Below, piece by piece: positions 17,403 through 26,043 of a stretch of DNA of 64,000 nucleotides. How positions within the stretch are numbered: position 1 is the stretch's first letter; each line of letters begins with the position of its first letter. Location: assembly GCA_965249005.1 (NCBI GenBank), contig CBDFLD010000006.1, positions 186,001 to 250,000 on the forward strand. The letters are read 5' to 3'. The notes below the pieces were generated by a model, which was given only the letters and a program-made list of their open reading frames with translations, was not told where the DNA came from and made no database searches. Both the position numbers and the translations under genes were made by a program. The stretch is from CBDFLD01 sp965249005 (GTDB lineage Bacteria; Acidobacteriota; UBA6911).

Positions 17403-18152
17403 ATGGGATTCTTCGAAAAAAAAGCTCCTGTTCTTGGAGCGGCCGTACTCGAGAGGAGTCACGGTCTCAGTCCCGTGCCTCCTGATATGGCTGTGCACGA
17501 GCACTATGAATGCTCCCATTGGTGCGCGCCCCGCGCAAGTTCTTCCAGGCAAGAACGCCACATCTGCCAGCGATGCCGACCGGACTTGCGCAAAGGTTTA
17601 CTTCCGCGTGATGAAGATGCCATCGGAATCCTGGGCGGAAGCCATGGCGGCAGGCTCACCCTGGAGGCGCTCACTCATATCCGGCCGCAAGCGGCCGTTC
17701 CATGTGCGGGCTTCTTCAGTCTAGAAGGGCTGGTCCGGCATATTCAAGGACAAGGAAACGCGGCCATGATGAGTCCGCTGGCCGATGGCACGCCGCGGCC
17801 GGGAGCTTCCTTCTTCAAGTTCATGATCCGCCTTCTGGGAGGCACGCCGGATGAGGTCCCGGAAGCCTATGAGCGATACAATCTGCTCCGTCGCATCGAC
17901 AAAATCCAGACGCCCTTGTTCGTGGTCCATGGCCAGAAGGACATGTTGTCTCCCATCGAGTCGAGTCATCAACTCGTCGCGGAGCTCAAAAAACTGGGCA
18001 AGAGCGTGAAAACCTACTACCCGGAGAATGGTCCCCATGGGTTCTACTGGGGGCAGTCGTTTCAACCGGGTCCGGAGCCCATTTACGATCCCAGAGAGAC
18101 TGAGATCTTCCTGAAACGAACGCTCGAGTTTTTCCGAGACCATCTTCGCTAA
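17403..18152 (+). pseudogene. C-terminal part of an alpha/beta hydrolase (S9 peptidase-like), N-terminus degraded
   Basis: From about residue 75 onward the frame reads like the catalytic domain of an S9/DPP-type hydrolase: IGILGGSHGGRLTLEAL with the nucleophile Ser near residue 81, a catalytic Asp in FVVHGQKDMLSP near 179, and a catalytic His in NGPHGFYW near 212. The first 70 residues are rich in Cys, His and Arg and match nothing expected; a different frame over 17440-17560 looks equally random. A full S9 enzyme would need several hundred more residues with a beta-propeller or at least the HGGP oxyanion segment. I therefore treat it as a truncated remnant, though a short functional esterase is not excluded. 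Confidence 0.6.
17416..17440 (-). terminator. Hairpin plus T-tract upstream of the acyl-CoA ligase
   Basis: Read on the minus strand: gctcc, a 7-base loop, ggagc, then eight T. This is the shape of a short intrinsic terminator for transcripts entering from the right. No intact minus-strand gene lies just upstream, so it may be a relic, or a leader attenuator for the ligase gene. The stem is only five base pairs, so the call is tentative. Confidence 0.4.
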
Positions 18153-18345
18153 ACTTCTGATTGCTGGAGGTCGGAATTCACGGCTGTCCGGTGCGCTGGC
18201 GTGCCCTTGATGGCTTGCCGGGTCGGACCTGCTGACGGTCGACAAGGCAAGTTGCCTGCCAAAACACTGGCCCGTGGTGGTAAAATAGCCAATTCGGCTC
18301 GGATCATGAATTTGCTCGCTTGAAAGGCCAAGAAAGGTACCGATC

Positions 18346-21300
18346 ATGGATCTGCAGGACAAGTACACGAAGCTCGAAGGACGAGTCTACATCCGTGGGA
18401 TCGAAACCCTGGTACGCCTGCCGCTCGATCAGCATCGTCGCGACCAGCAGCAAGGGCTTCGGACGGCGACTTTTGTCTCAGGCTATCCCGGATCCCCTCT
18501 CGCGGGTCTGGACCTGGCTCTGCAGCGAGCGAAGACCCATCTCGTTTCTCACCACGTGGTGCACCATCCGGCGATCAATGAGGATCTGGCGGCGACCGCC
18601 GTTTATGGAAGTCAGCTTTTCGATCTCGTCCCCCGCCCGCGATACGATGGTGTTCTAGGAGTATGGTACGGCAAGAGTCCCGGAATCGACCGTTCCGGTG
18701 ACGTTTTCAAGCACGCCAACTTCATTGGTACCAGCCGCCACGGTGGCGCGATCATCCTCGGCGGAGACGACCACCTGGCCAAGAGCTCGACTCTCCCCTG
18801 CCAGAGCGAGTTTGCCTATCTCGACGCAGCGATTCCGGTACTCTATCCGGGCAGTACGCAAGAGATCCTCGATTTCGGGATGCACAGTTTTGCTCTATCC
18901 CGATATTGCGGGGCCTGGGTAGCACTGAAGCTGGTGACCACTCTGTGCGACGGAGCGGCCACGATCGAGGTCTCTCCGGACCGTCACGGAGTGGAGATCC
19001 CAGCGTTCGAGATCGACGGGCAGCGCTACGAGAAGGTCGACAGGAGATATCTGAATCCACCGAACAATTTGCTATTGGAAGAGGAGGTTCTCCACCGACG
19101 GCTGGAAGCCGCGCGTCAATACGCTCTCGCCAACCATCTGAATACCATCACGCTCCGAAACCCCGATGCGCGTCTGGGCATCGTAAGCGCCGGCAAGAGC
19201 TACTATGACCTGCGTCAGGCTCTGTTTGATATGGGCTTGAGCGATGACGATCTGGCTCGCCTGGGTGTCCGGATCCTCAAGCTCGGAATGACCTATCCCT
19301 TGGAGCCCACCATCGTTCGAGAGTTTGCCGAAGATCTGGAAGAGATCCTGGTGGTTGAGGAGAAGCGATCCTTCGTGGAGAGCCAGATCCAGACTCTCCT
19401 CTTCAACAATTCGGCGCGGCCCCGGATCTACGGAAAAGAGGATGAAGCGGGGCAGAGGCTCTTTCCGTTCAACGGTGAGTTGGACTCGGATATGATTGGA
19501 AAGACCCTGCTTGGGCGGCTCGAGCGTAGAGGAAGATTGCCGGAGTCTGCACACGTTCGAATGCGTGCCTTACAATCTCAGCAGATCCACCTGCAAGCCA
19601 CGGTTCCGCCTAGGATGCCGAGTTACTGCTCGGGCTGTCCGCATACTACTTCCACGGTATTGCTCGACGGACAAGTGGCCGGGGCGGGAGTCGGTTGCCA
19701 TACCCTGAGTCTGCTGATCGACCCGCCGGACAAGCTGGTCTACATGACCCAAATGGGCGGGGAAGGAAGTCCGTGGTTGGGGATGGAGCCGTTCACGGAC
19801 ACGGAGCACATATTTCAGAATATAGGGGATGGGACCTTCGCCCATTCCGGTTCGCTCTCCCTGCAGGCCTGCGCGGCCGCCGGCACCAACATCACGTTCA
19901 AGCTGCTATACAACAGCGGGATCGCCATGACGGGGGGGCAGACTCCCGAAGCCGGCCTTGGGGTGGCCCAGATCACGCACAAGCTAAGGGCGGAGGGGGT
20001 TGCACACATTGTCATCGTGGCCGAGGATACCGAGCCGTACCGGAACAGAAGCGCCCTCGCCGACGGGGTCGAGGTTCACGAGCGGGTGCATCTGGCAGAC
20101 GTGCAAGTGGAGTGTGAGAAGACGCCCGGCGTGAGTGTGTTGATCTACGATCAACGGTGCGCGCGCAAGAAACGGAGTATGAGGAAACGGGGTTTGTTAG
20201 AAGATCCGAATCGCTTCGTAGTCATACACGAAGAAGTGTGCGAAGGCTGTGGCGACTGCGGGGAGAAGTCGAAGTGCATGTCGGTCCGGCCGCTCGAGAC
20301 GGAATTTGGCCGCAAGACCTTCGTTCATCAATCATCCTGCAACAAGGACTACACCTGTATCCAGGGGGATTGCCCTTCCTTTGTCACTGTCCAGAAGGGC
20401 GAGGAAGACGAGGCTCCCAACCGACCCGTGCGACATCCCGGCCTCGAGCTCGTCGAGCCGACGGCTCAGGCTTCTTGTGCCGAGCCGTATTCGGTATTCC
20501 TGAGGGGTATCGGAGGCACGGGCGTCGTGACCGCTACCGCCCTGATTTCGACCGCCGCCCATCTCGAGGGAAAGCACGTATTGAGCTTGGATCAAACCGG
20601 CCTGGCCCAGATGGGAGGCGCCGTGACGTCGCACGTGATCATCGCCGACGAGCCGTTCGAGGGTTCGAACCGTATCAGTGGTGCGCGTGCCAATCTGATT
20701 CTCGGGTTCGACGTCTTGGGGTTGGCCGACTCCCAGTCCCTGCGGCTCGGCGATCCCGACCGCACGGTCGCTGTCGTGGACACTGCCCCGACGCCAACAG
20801 TCCACATGGTCCGAGACAAGAATTCGGAGTTCCCCCAATTGCCGATGCTCAGACAGCGGATCGATGCCGTAACGCGCGCCTCTGAGAACGTATACGTGGA
20901 CGCGGGCCATATGACGGAGGCTCTTTTTGGGAGCCATATGATGACCAATATTTTCTGTTTGGGTATTGCCTATCAAGGAGGTCATCTGCCCGTGCGTGCG
21001 GAGTCGCTTGAGGCAGCGATCCGGATCAATGGAGTTGCGGTGGAAGGAAATCTCGCCGCCTTCCGGTGGGGGCGGGCTTACCAGCAGGATCCAGGGACGG
21101 TCGCGAATCAAATCACGCCGGATGGGGCCAAGACGGCGGATGCGACTCAGTCGGAGTACGAGCGGGAGATATCGAATCCGAAGCAGGTTCGCGGTTATCG
21201 GCAGCTTTGCGAACAAATACCGGACGATGGGGAATTGCGCCGATTGCTGTCGATTCGTCTTGGCGAACTGATTCTCTACCAGGATGAAAAATACGCCCGG

Positions 21301-21861
21301 CGCTACTTCGATCGCGTGCTGGAAGCGTATCGATTCGAGCAGCAAGTGTACCCGGGTCGCACGAAGATCACCGAGTCGGTTGCTCGATACCTCTACAAAT
21401 TGATGGCATACAAAGACGAATACGAGGTAGCCCGACTATTGATGGGGAGGAAGTTCCAAAACCAGATCGAAAAGACCTATGGGGCAAAATCTCGAGTGAC
21501 CTTTAACCTGCATCCTCCCTCGCTGAGGGCTCTGGGCATGAAAAACAAGTTGGCAATTCCCTCATGGGCCGCAAGTCCACTGTTCGCCCTGCTGCGGGGT
21601 CTCAAATTCGTGCGCGGAACCGGGTGGGACCTCTTCGGCACCGCAAGAGTGCGACGGGAAGAGCGCGATCTGATTTCCTGGTATCAAGATCTGGTGGCCG
21701 AGATTCTGTCCAGACTCGGTACAGGGAACTATGAAGCCCTGGTAGGAATCGCCAGCTTGCCGGATCAGATCCGTGGTTACGAGGAAATCAAACTGGCTTC
21801 GATCCGCCAAGTCAAAGAGCAGGCACGCAACGAGCTGAAGAAGATCGCCGAAGCAGCATAG
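18346..21861 (+). CDS. Fused indolepyruvate ferredoxin oxidoreductase (IorA-IorB-DUF6537), paralogue 2
   Basis: A 1,171-residue protein with the same layout as the gene at 8545-12135: FVSGYPGSPLAGLDLAL near residue 45, CSGCPHTTSTVL near 427, CEGCGDCGEKSKCMSV near 631 followed by SSCNKDYTCIQGDCPSF, GIGGTGVVTATALI near 721, and a C-terminal DUF6537-like region with TESVARYLYKLMAYKDEYEVARL. It should convert aryl (or branched) 2-oxoacids to CoA thioesters with reduction of ferredoxin. The two proteins differ throughout, so the duplication is old and the substrates may differ. ATG 18346 follows AAGAAAGG, a usable ribosome-binding site. About 190 bp of apparently empty sequence precede it. Confidence 0.93.
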   Translation: MDLQDKYTKLEGRVYIRGIETLVRLPLDQHRRDQQQGLRTATFVSGYPGSPLAGLDLALQRAKTHLVSHHVVHHPAINEDLAATAVYGSQLFDLVPRPRYDGVLGVWYGKSPGIDRSGDVFKHANFIGTSRHGGAIILGGDDHLAKSSTLPCQSEFAYLDAAIPVLYPGSTQEILDFGMHSFALSRYCGAWVALKLVTTLCDGAATIEVSPDRHGVEIPAFEIDGQRYEKVDRRYLNPPNNLLLEEEVLHRRLEAARQYALANHLNTITLRNPDARLGIVSAGKSYYDLRQALFDMGLSDDDLARLGVRILKLGMTYPLEPTIVREFAEDLEEILVVEEKRSFVESQIQTLLFNNSARPRIYGKEDEAGQRLFPFNGELDSDMIGKTLLGRLERRGRLPESAHVRMRALQSQQIHLQATVPPRMPSYCSGCPHTTSTVLLDGQVAGAGVGCHTLSLLIDPPDKLVYMTQMGGEGSPWLGMEPFTDTEHIFQNIGDGTFAHSGSLSLQACAAAGTNITFKLLYNSGIAMTGGQTPEAGLGVAQITHKLRAEGVAHIVIVAEDTEPYRNRSALADGVEVHERVHLADVQVECEKTPGVSVLIYDQRCARKKRSMRKRGLLEDPNRFVVIHEEVCEGCGDCGEKSKCMSVRPLETEFGRKTFVHQSSCNKDYTCIQGDCPSFVTVQKGEEDEAPNRPVRHPGLELVEPTAQASCAEPYSVFLRGIGGTGVVTATALISTAAHLEGKHVLSLDQTGLAQMGGAVTSHVIIADEPFEGSNRISGARANLILGFDVLGLADSQSLRLGDPDRTVAVVDTAPTPTVHMVRDKNSEFPQLPMLRQRIDAVTRASENVYVDAGHMTEALFGSHMMTNIFCLGIAYQGGHLPVRAESLEAAIRINGVAVEGNLAAFRWGRAYQQDPGTVANQITPDGAKTADATQSEYEREISNPKQVRGYRQLCEQIPDDGELRRLLSIRLGELILYQDEKYARRYFDRVLEAYRFEQQVYPGRTKITESVARYLYKLMAYKDEYEVARLLMGRKFQNQIEKTYGAKSRVTFNLHPPSLRALGMKNKLAIPSWAASPLFALLRGLKFVRGTGWDLFGTARVRREERDLISWYQDLVAEILSRLGTGNYEALVGIASLPDQIRGYEEIKLASIRQVKEQARNELKKIAEAA

Positions 21862-21923
21862 ACCCCATACGAATAGAAAAGGGATGCGCATAGGGTGGGT
21901 CCGATGCAGGGGGCAACGATCCA

Positions 21924-23438
21924 ATGCGTTGGCTGTATAATATCGAAATGCTTTGTAACGCGCGGTTGTTTCTACTGGCGGTGCCGGCCCTGATTGTCTC
22001 GAATCTGGGTCTCGGGGCCGAGTTGGAAAACGAGCAGGCTTCGACTGGCCTGCCCAACGTCATCATCATCCTGGCCGATGATCTGGGATACGGCGACATC
22101 GGCATTTACGGAAACCGCGAGATCAAGACCCCGCATATCGATGCCATCGCAAGCCGGGGTGTCCGCTTTACCAGTGGTTACGTCTCGGCGGCGGTTTGCA
22201 GCCCGTCACGTGCGGGCCTCATGACCGGCCGCTATCAGGGGCGCCAGGGCTACGACTTCAATTTCTCCGGCAAGAAATACGGTCTGCTGAAGAGCGAGCG
22301 AACCCTCGGTGAGGCGCTGCGGGCAGTCGGTTACGCCACTGGTTATTTCGGCAAGTGGCACCTGGGCTCCGGTCCGCGACAGAGACCGCAGGCGCGAGGC
22401 TTCGACGAGTTTTTCGGCATGATGGCGGGGACAATCTATATAGAGCCCGACAAACCCGGTGTTGAGAACTGGACCCCACCGGGCACGACCATTGCCAAGA
22501 AAAGACAACGTCCTATCTATCGAGGTTCGGACGTCATCGAGGAGTCGGACTATCTGACCGATGCCCTGACGCGCGAGACCTTGCAGTTTGTCGAGCGACA
22601 CCGCGACGAGCCGTTCTTCGTCTACATGGCACATTACGCGCCGCATGTTCCGCTTCAAGCGACGGCCAAGTACATCGAGCGGTATCGGCACATCAAGGAG
22701 AAGCGGAGGCGGGTCTACGCTGCCATGGTGAGCGCCGTGGACGACAGTGTCGGGGCCGTGATGCAGAAATTGCGAGAGACCGGAGTAGAGGAAAACACCG
22801 TTGTTTTCTTTCTCAGTGACAACGGCTGTGCCCTATATACGGGCGGCGCCTGCTCCAATTCTCCCTTCAATGGCGGCAAACGCTATCACTACGACGGAGG
22901 GACCCGGGTGCCGTTTCTGATGCAATGGCCGAAACAGATTCCGGCGGGGATCGTTTACGATCATCCTGTGATCTCGTTGGATATTTTCGCGACTTTTCTT
23001 GCGGCCGTCGGCAGTTCCGGGGACCCGGCGCTCGACGGCGTTGATCTGGTTCCTTTCTTGATTGGAGATCACGCTTTGCCCCCGCATGAACGGCTGATGT
23101 GGCGTGCGGGGCCGAATCGGGCAATCCGGGAGGGACAATGGAAACTGTGGCAGGTCAACAAGACGGATCCGGGTCACTTGAAGCGACTCAATCCCGCCGG
23201 TCTGATCCCTGGCTGGGAGGCCCCCACAGGTTCCCCGCGGGGGCAGCTCACTTTGTTGTTCGATGTTTCCAAAGACCCGGGTGAGACGGTCAATCTCATG
23301 CCTCAACACCCGGAGCTCGTGAACGGGTTGAAAAAGAGGCTCGGCGAATGGAATGGAGAATTGATAGAGCCGCGCTGGAACAGCAACCGGGGCACTGCGG
23401 TTACCATAGATGGTGTCGCGGTCGAGATTATCTTTTGA
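21924..23438 (+). CDS. Secreted type I sulfatase (arylsulfatase family)
   Basis: A 504-residue sulfatase with a signal peptide. The formylglycine motif is CSPSRAGLMTGRY near residue 92, where the Cys would be converted by a formylglycine-generating enzyme or anaerobic maturase (not in the window). Other landmarks: NVIIILADDLGYGDIG with the metal-binding Asp pair near 50, GYFGKWHLGSG near 140 and VVFFLSDNGC near 295. It hydrolyses sulfate esters, probably on polysaccharides or glycans, outside the cytoplasm. Two starts are possible: ATG 21924 (GGGGGCA upstream) and ATG 21948, which begins directly with the hydrophobic signal. It follows the second oxidoreductase by about 60 bp but seems functionally unrelated. 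Confidence 0.93.
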   Translation: MRWLYNIEMLCNARLFLLAVPALIVSNLGLGAELENEQASTGLPNVIIILADDLGYGDIGIYGNREIKTPHIDAIASRGVRFTSGYVSAAVCSPSRAGLMTGRYQGRQGYDFNFSGKKYGLLKSERTLGEALRAVGYATGYFGKWHLGSGPRQRPQARGFDEFFGMMAGTIYIEPDKPGVENWTPPGTTIAKKRQRPIYRGSDVIEESDYLTDALTRETLQFVERHRDEPFFVYMAHYAPHVPLQATAKYIERYRHIKEKRRRVYAAMVSAVDDSVGAVMQKLRETGVEENTVVFFLSDNGCALYTGGACSNSPFNGGKRYHYDGGTRVPFLMQWPKQIPAGIVYDHPVISLDIFATFLAAVGSSGDPALDGVDLVPFLIGDHALPPHERLMWRAGPNRAIREGQWKLWQVNKTDPGHLKRLNPAGLIPGWEAPTGSPRGQLTLLFDVSKDPGETVNLMPQHPELVNGLKKRLGEWNGELIEPRWNSNRGTAVTIDGVAVEIIF

Positions 23439-23520
23439 TGTGCAGGTGATGTGCAGGAAAGCTGTGGACTGGGGGTCGCCGCTGGTGAGGAAACGGCGAC
23501 GCGAACAAGCGGCTTCGGAT

Positions 23521-23964
23521 TCAGATCATCGAAGAAACCAAGCTTGCCGCGCAGATGAGTGTCATGGCAACGATCGGCCAGACCAAAGATTTGACACTCT
23601 CGAGGTTCTTTCTGTTCGCTTTGTGCGCCCCGCCCGCCGCGAAACCTTCTAGCCATACCTTCATTTCGTAGGGACTCATTCTGGAAGAAAGATACTCATC
23701 ACTGGAGGCATCCGCACAACAAGGGTTCGATGCCGCCCAGTGGAGCGAGATTCCTGCTCCGGATTTGTTCAAATGATCCACCTGGTTAACCAAATCTGCC
23801 TTTTGAGTGTCGACTGTCAATGCTTCCTCCCTTCTCGATCGCTGCAGCGCCTGGTCGACGCGAGTCGGTCTCGCTTTCCAAGCCAGAGCACTACGGGTTT
23901 CGTGACCCGCTTCCCGAGCGGCGCGCCGGGCGAATATCTTCAAGAGCCTAGAAGCGAAGTTCAT
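23521..23964 (-). CDS. Hypothetical protein with a C-terminal membrane segment
   Basis: An uncertain frame in the 757-bp gap between the sulfatase and fumarase genes. The predicted 147-residue product is basic in its first third (IFARRAAREAG, RSRREEA), then has a YEMKVWLEGFAAG helix, and ends with a hydrophobic helix (VWPIVAMTLICAASLVSSM) that could span the membrane. Short YExKxWLEGF helices occur in small phage-type proteins, but the match is weak. There is no clear ribosome-binding site at the candidate ATG (23964), nor at an internal ATG at 23682 that would give a shorter 53-residue version. Apart from this frame I see no gene in 23439-24196. Confidence 0.35.
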   Translation of the reverse strand: MNFASRLLKIFARRAAREAGHETRSALAWKARPTRVDQALQRSRREEALTVDTQKADLVNQVDHLNKSGAGISLHWAASNPCCADASSDEYLSSRMSPYEMKVWLEGFAAGGAHKANRKNLESVKSLVWPIVAMTLICAASLVSSMI

Positions 23965-24196
23965 ATAAAAGAATGCAATTGCCGTTCCAGTCGGCAAACT
24001 CTTCGTTAACCTATTGAATATCTGGCCTTATGACCTTCCTGCTATGCGGGAGACTACTTCCGTTTCGCTGGGAATGAGGGGAATAATTCCCCTTCTCCCT
24101 GCTTTGCAACCGGTCGCATTGCGAGTAATCTACCAATGAAAGAAAAAGTTTCGTTGCCGAGCAGCGGATTTATATCGCAAAAAGGAATTCATTGCC

Positions 24197-25834
24197 ATGA
24201 ATAAGTTCAACTATTTGCCTATTGTCTCGCTCGGCGAGGACACGACGGAGTATCGCTTGCTCACCCGGGATCACATTTCCACTGCGGAGTTCGAAGGCAA
24301 AACAATTGTCAAGGTGAAGCGCGAGGCGCTGGTCGAGCTGGCCCGGAAGGCGCTGAGTGACGTCAACTACTTCTACCGAACTCACCATCTGGAGTCGCTC
24401 CGGCGAATCCTGGATGATTCGGAAGCGTCGGAAAACGACCGGTACGTGGCCTTGGCGCTGCTCAAGAATGCGGTGATTTCCTCGGGCGGTGTCCTTCCGA
24501 GTTGCCAGGACACAGGCACCGCCAAGGTATACGGCTTGAAGGGGCAGAGAGTCTGGACCGAAGGCAACGACGAGGAGGCGTTGAGCGAAGGGATCTTTCG
24601 CACGTACGCTGGCGAAAACTTGCGCTATTCGCAAAACGCAGCCTTGACCATGTACGACGAGGTCAACACGAAGAGTAACCTTCCCGCCCAGATCGACCTG
24701 CACGCGACCGAGGGGGACGTTTATAAGCTCCTCTTCCTGGCCAAAGGGGGCGGCTCCGCAAACAAGATGCTGCTCTTTCAAGAGACCAAGGCCATCCTGA
24801 ACCCGGAAGGTCTTCCCCGGTGGGTGGCAAGCAAGCTGGCCTCTCTCGGCACCGCCGCCTGTCCTCCCTATCACTTGGCCTTGGTCATCGGCGGTACATC
24901 TGCGGAGATGACCATGAAGACGCTCACGCTCGCGTCCGCCGGGTACCTGGATTCTTTGCCCGAAAGCGGAAACCCCGGCGGGTCCGCGTTTCGCGACCGC
25001 GAGATGGAGGCAAAAGTGTTGGAGATCTCCCGCCAGATCGGTATTGGCGCCCAGTTCGGAGGAAAATACTTTGCCCACGACGTGCGCGTGATCCGTCTTC
25101 CCCGCCACGGGGCCAGTCTTCCGGTCGGGTTGGGAGTGAGCTGCAGCGCTGATCGCAACATCATCGGAAAGATCACTCGAGACGGAATGTTCCTGGAGCA
25201 ACTCGACACCGATCCAGCCAGATTCCTGCCCGAACCCGATCTGGTTCAACCCGGCGAAGCTGTCTCCATCGACCTCGATCGTTCCATGAAAGACATACTG
25301 GCCGAACTTACCCGGCATCCAATCAAGACCCGCGTGATGCTGAGCGGGAAACTGATCGTGGCTCGAGACATTGCCCACGCTCGATTCAAGCAGATGATGG
25401 ATACGGGGCAGGAATTACCCCAGTATCTGAAAGACCATCCGGTTTATTACGCGGGCCCAGCCAAGACGCCCAAAGGCTACGCGTCAGGAAGCTTCGGACC
25501 GACCACCGCCGCCCGGATGGATCCCTACGTCGACGAGCTGCAGTCGCGGGGTGCGTCGATGATCATGCTGGCGAAGGGAAATCGTTCAGCGGCCGTGGTC
25601 GAGGTCTGCAAGAAGCATGGGGGATTCTATTTGGGTTCGATCGGCGGCCCCGCGGCGATCCTCGCTCATGACAACATCAAGGCCGTCAAGCAACTCGATT
25701 TTTCCGACCTCGGCATGGAGGCCGTCTGGGAGATTGAGGTCGAGGACTTTCCCGCCTTCATCGTCATCGACGACAAGGGACACGACTTCTTTTCCAGCAT
25801 CATCGGCGCAAGCGGTCCTGTCATGCAGGTTTGA
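24197..25834 (+). CDS. fumA: Class I (iron-sulfur) fumarate hydratase
   Basis: A 545-residue single-chain fumarase with alpha and beta regions fused, the usual length for FumA/FumB. Iron-sulfur ligands are visible in LPSCQDTGTA (near residue 103), GTAACPPYHLALVIGG (near 222) and LGVSCSADRN (near 316). The beta part shows KTPKGYASGSFGPTTAARMD near 425 and GGPAAILA near 483. It interconverts fumarate and malate in the citric acid cycle; related family members act on tartrate or mesaconate, so the substrate is a strong but not absolute inference. AAAAGGA lies about 9 nt before ATG 24197. The oxygen-sensitive cluster suits an organism that also uses ferredoxin oxidoreductases. Confidence 0.93.
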   Translation: MNKFNYLPIVSLGEDTTEYRLLTRDHISTAEFEGKTIVKVKREALVELARKALSDVNYFYRTHHLESLRRILDDSEASENDRYVALALLKNAVISSGGVLPSCQDTGTAKVYGLKGQRVWTEGNDEEALSEGIFRTYAGENLRYSQNAALTMYDEVNTKSNLPAQIDLHATEGDVYKLLFLAKGGGSANKMLLFQETKAILNPEGLPRWVASKLASLGTAACPPYHLALVIGGTSAEMTMKTLTLASAGYLDSLPESGNPGGSAFRDREMEAKVLEISRQIGIGAQFGGKYFAHDVRVIRLPRHGASLPVGLGVSCSADRNIIGKITRDGMFLEQLDTDPARFLPEPDLVQPGEAVSIDLDRSMKDILAELTRHPIKTRVMLSGKLIVARDIAHARFKQMMDTGQELPQYLKDHPVYYAGPAKTPKGYASGSFGPTTAARMDPYVDELQSRGASMIMLAKGNRSAAVVEVCKKHGGFYLGSIGGPAAILAHDNIKAVKQLDFSDLGMEAVWEIEVEDFPAFIVIDDKGHDFFSSIIGASGPVMQV

Positions 25835-25911
25835 CACAGGGTCCTCCGGACCCTGTGCGCTTTACCGCTAACCGCCATCGGCTTTCCGCACAAGCTCTCG
25901 GCGGAAACGTT

Positions 25912-26003
25912 CAAGTAACTGCCCGGTACGGCCTGAAGATCGCGATTTTTCGCGATCTCGCTAAGACAATAGAGCCAGTTCCGCGAGCAGTTACTTGAGA
26001 GCT
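25912..26003. repeat. Interspersed repeat R1, copy C
   Basis: A 92-bp element whose ends are exact inverted repeats, caagtaactgc and gcagttacttg. The right half (ccgcgagcagttacttgagagc) matches copies A and B, while the interior has diverged and carries its own hairpin (gatcgcga, ttttt, tcgcgatc). It lies after the fumarase gene and about 40 bp before the group II intron. Confidence 0.75.
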
Positions 26004-26043
26004 TCTTGATCCTGTTCAAGCCGCCCACGGAGTGGGAGACCTA

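Noticed and set aside
24120..24196. A sigma70 promoter before the fumarase gene (ttgccg and tatatc)
   Set aside because: The spacing between the two boxes is about 13 bp instead of 16-18, so I do not call it.
5434..26003. R1 copies as a CRISPR array or as tandem repeats
   Set aside because: The copies are kilobases apart, have inverted ends and no spacers.
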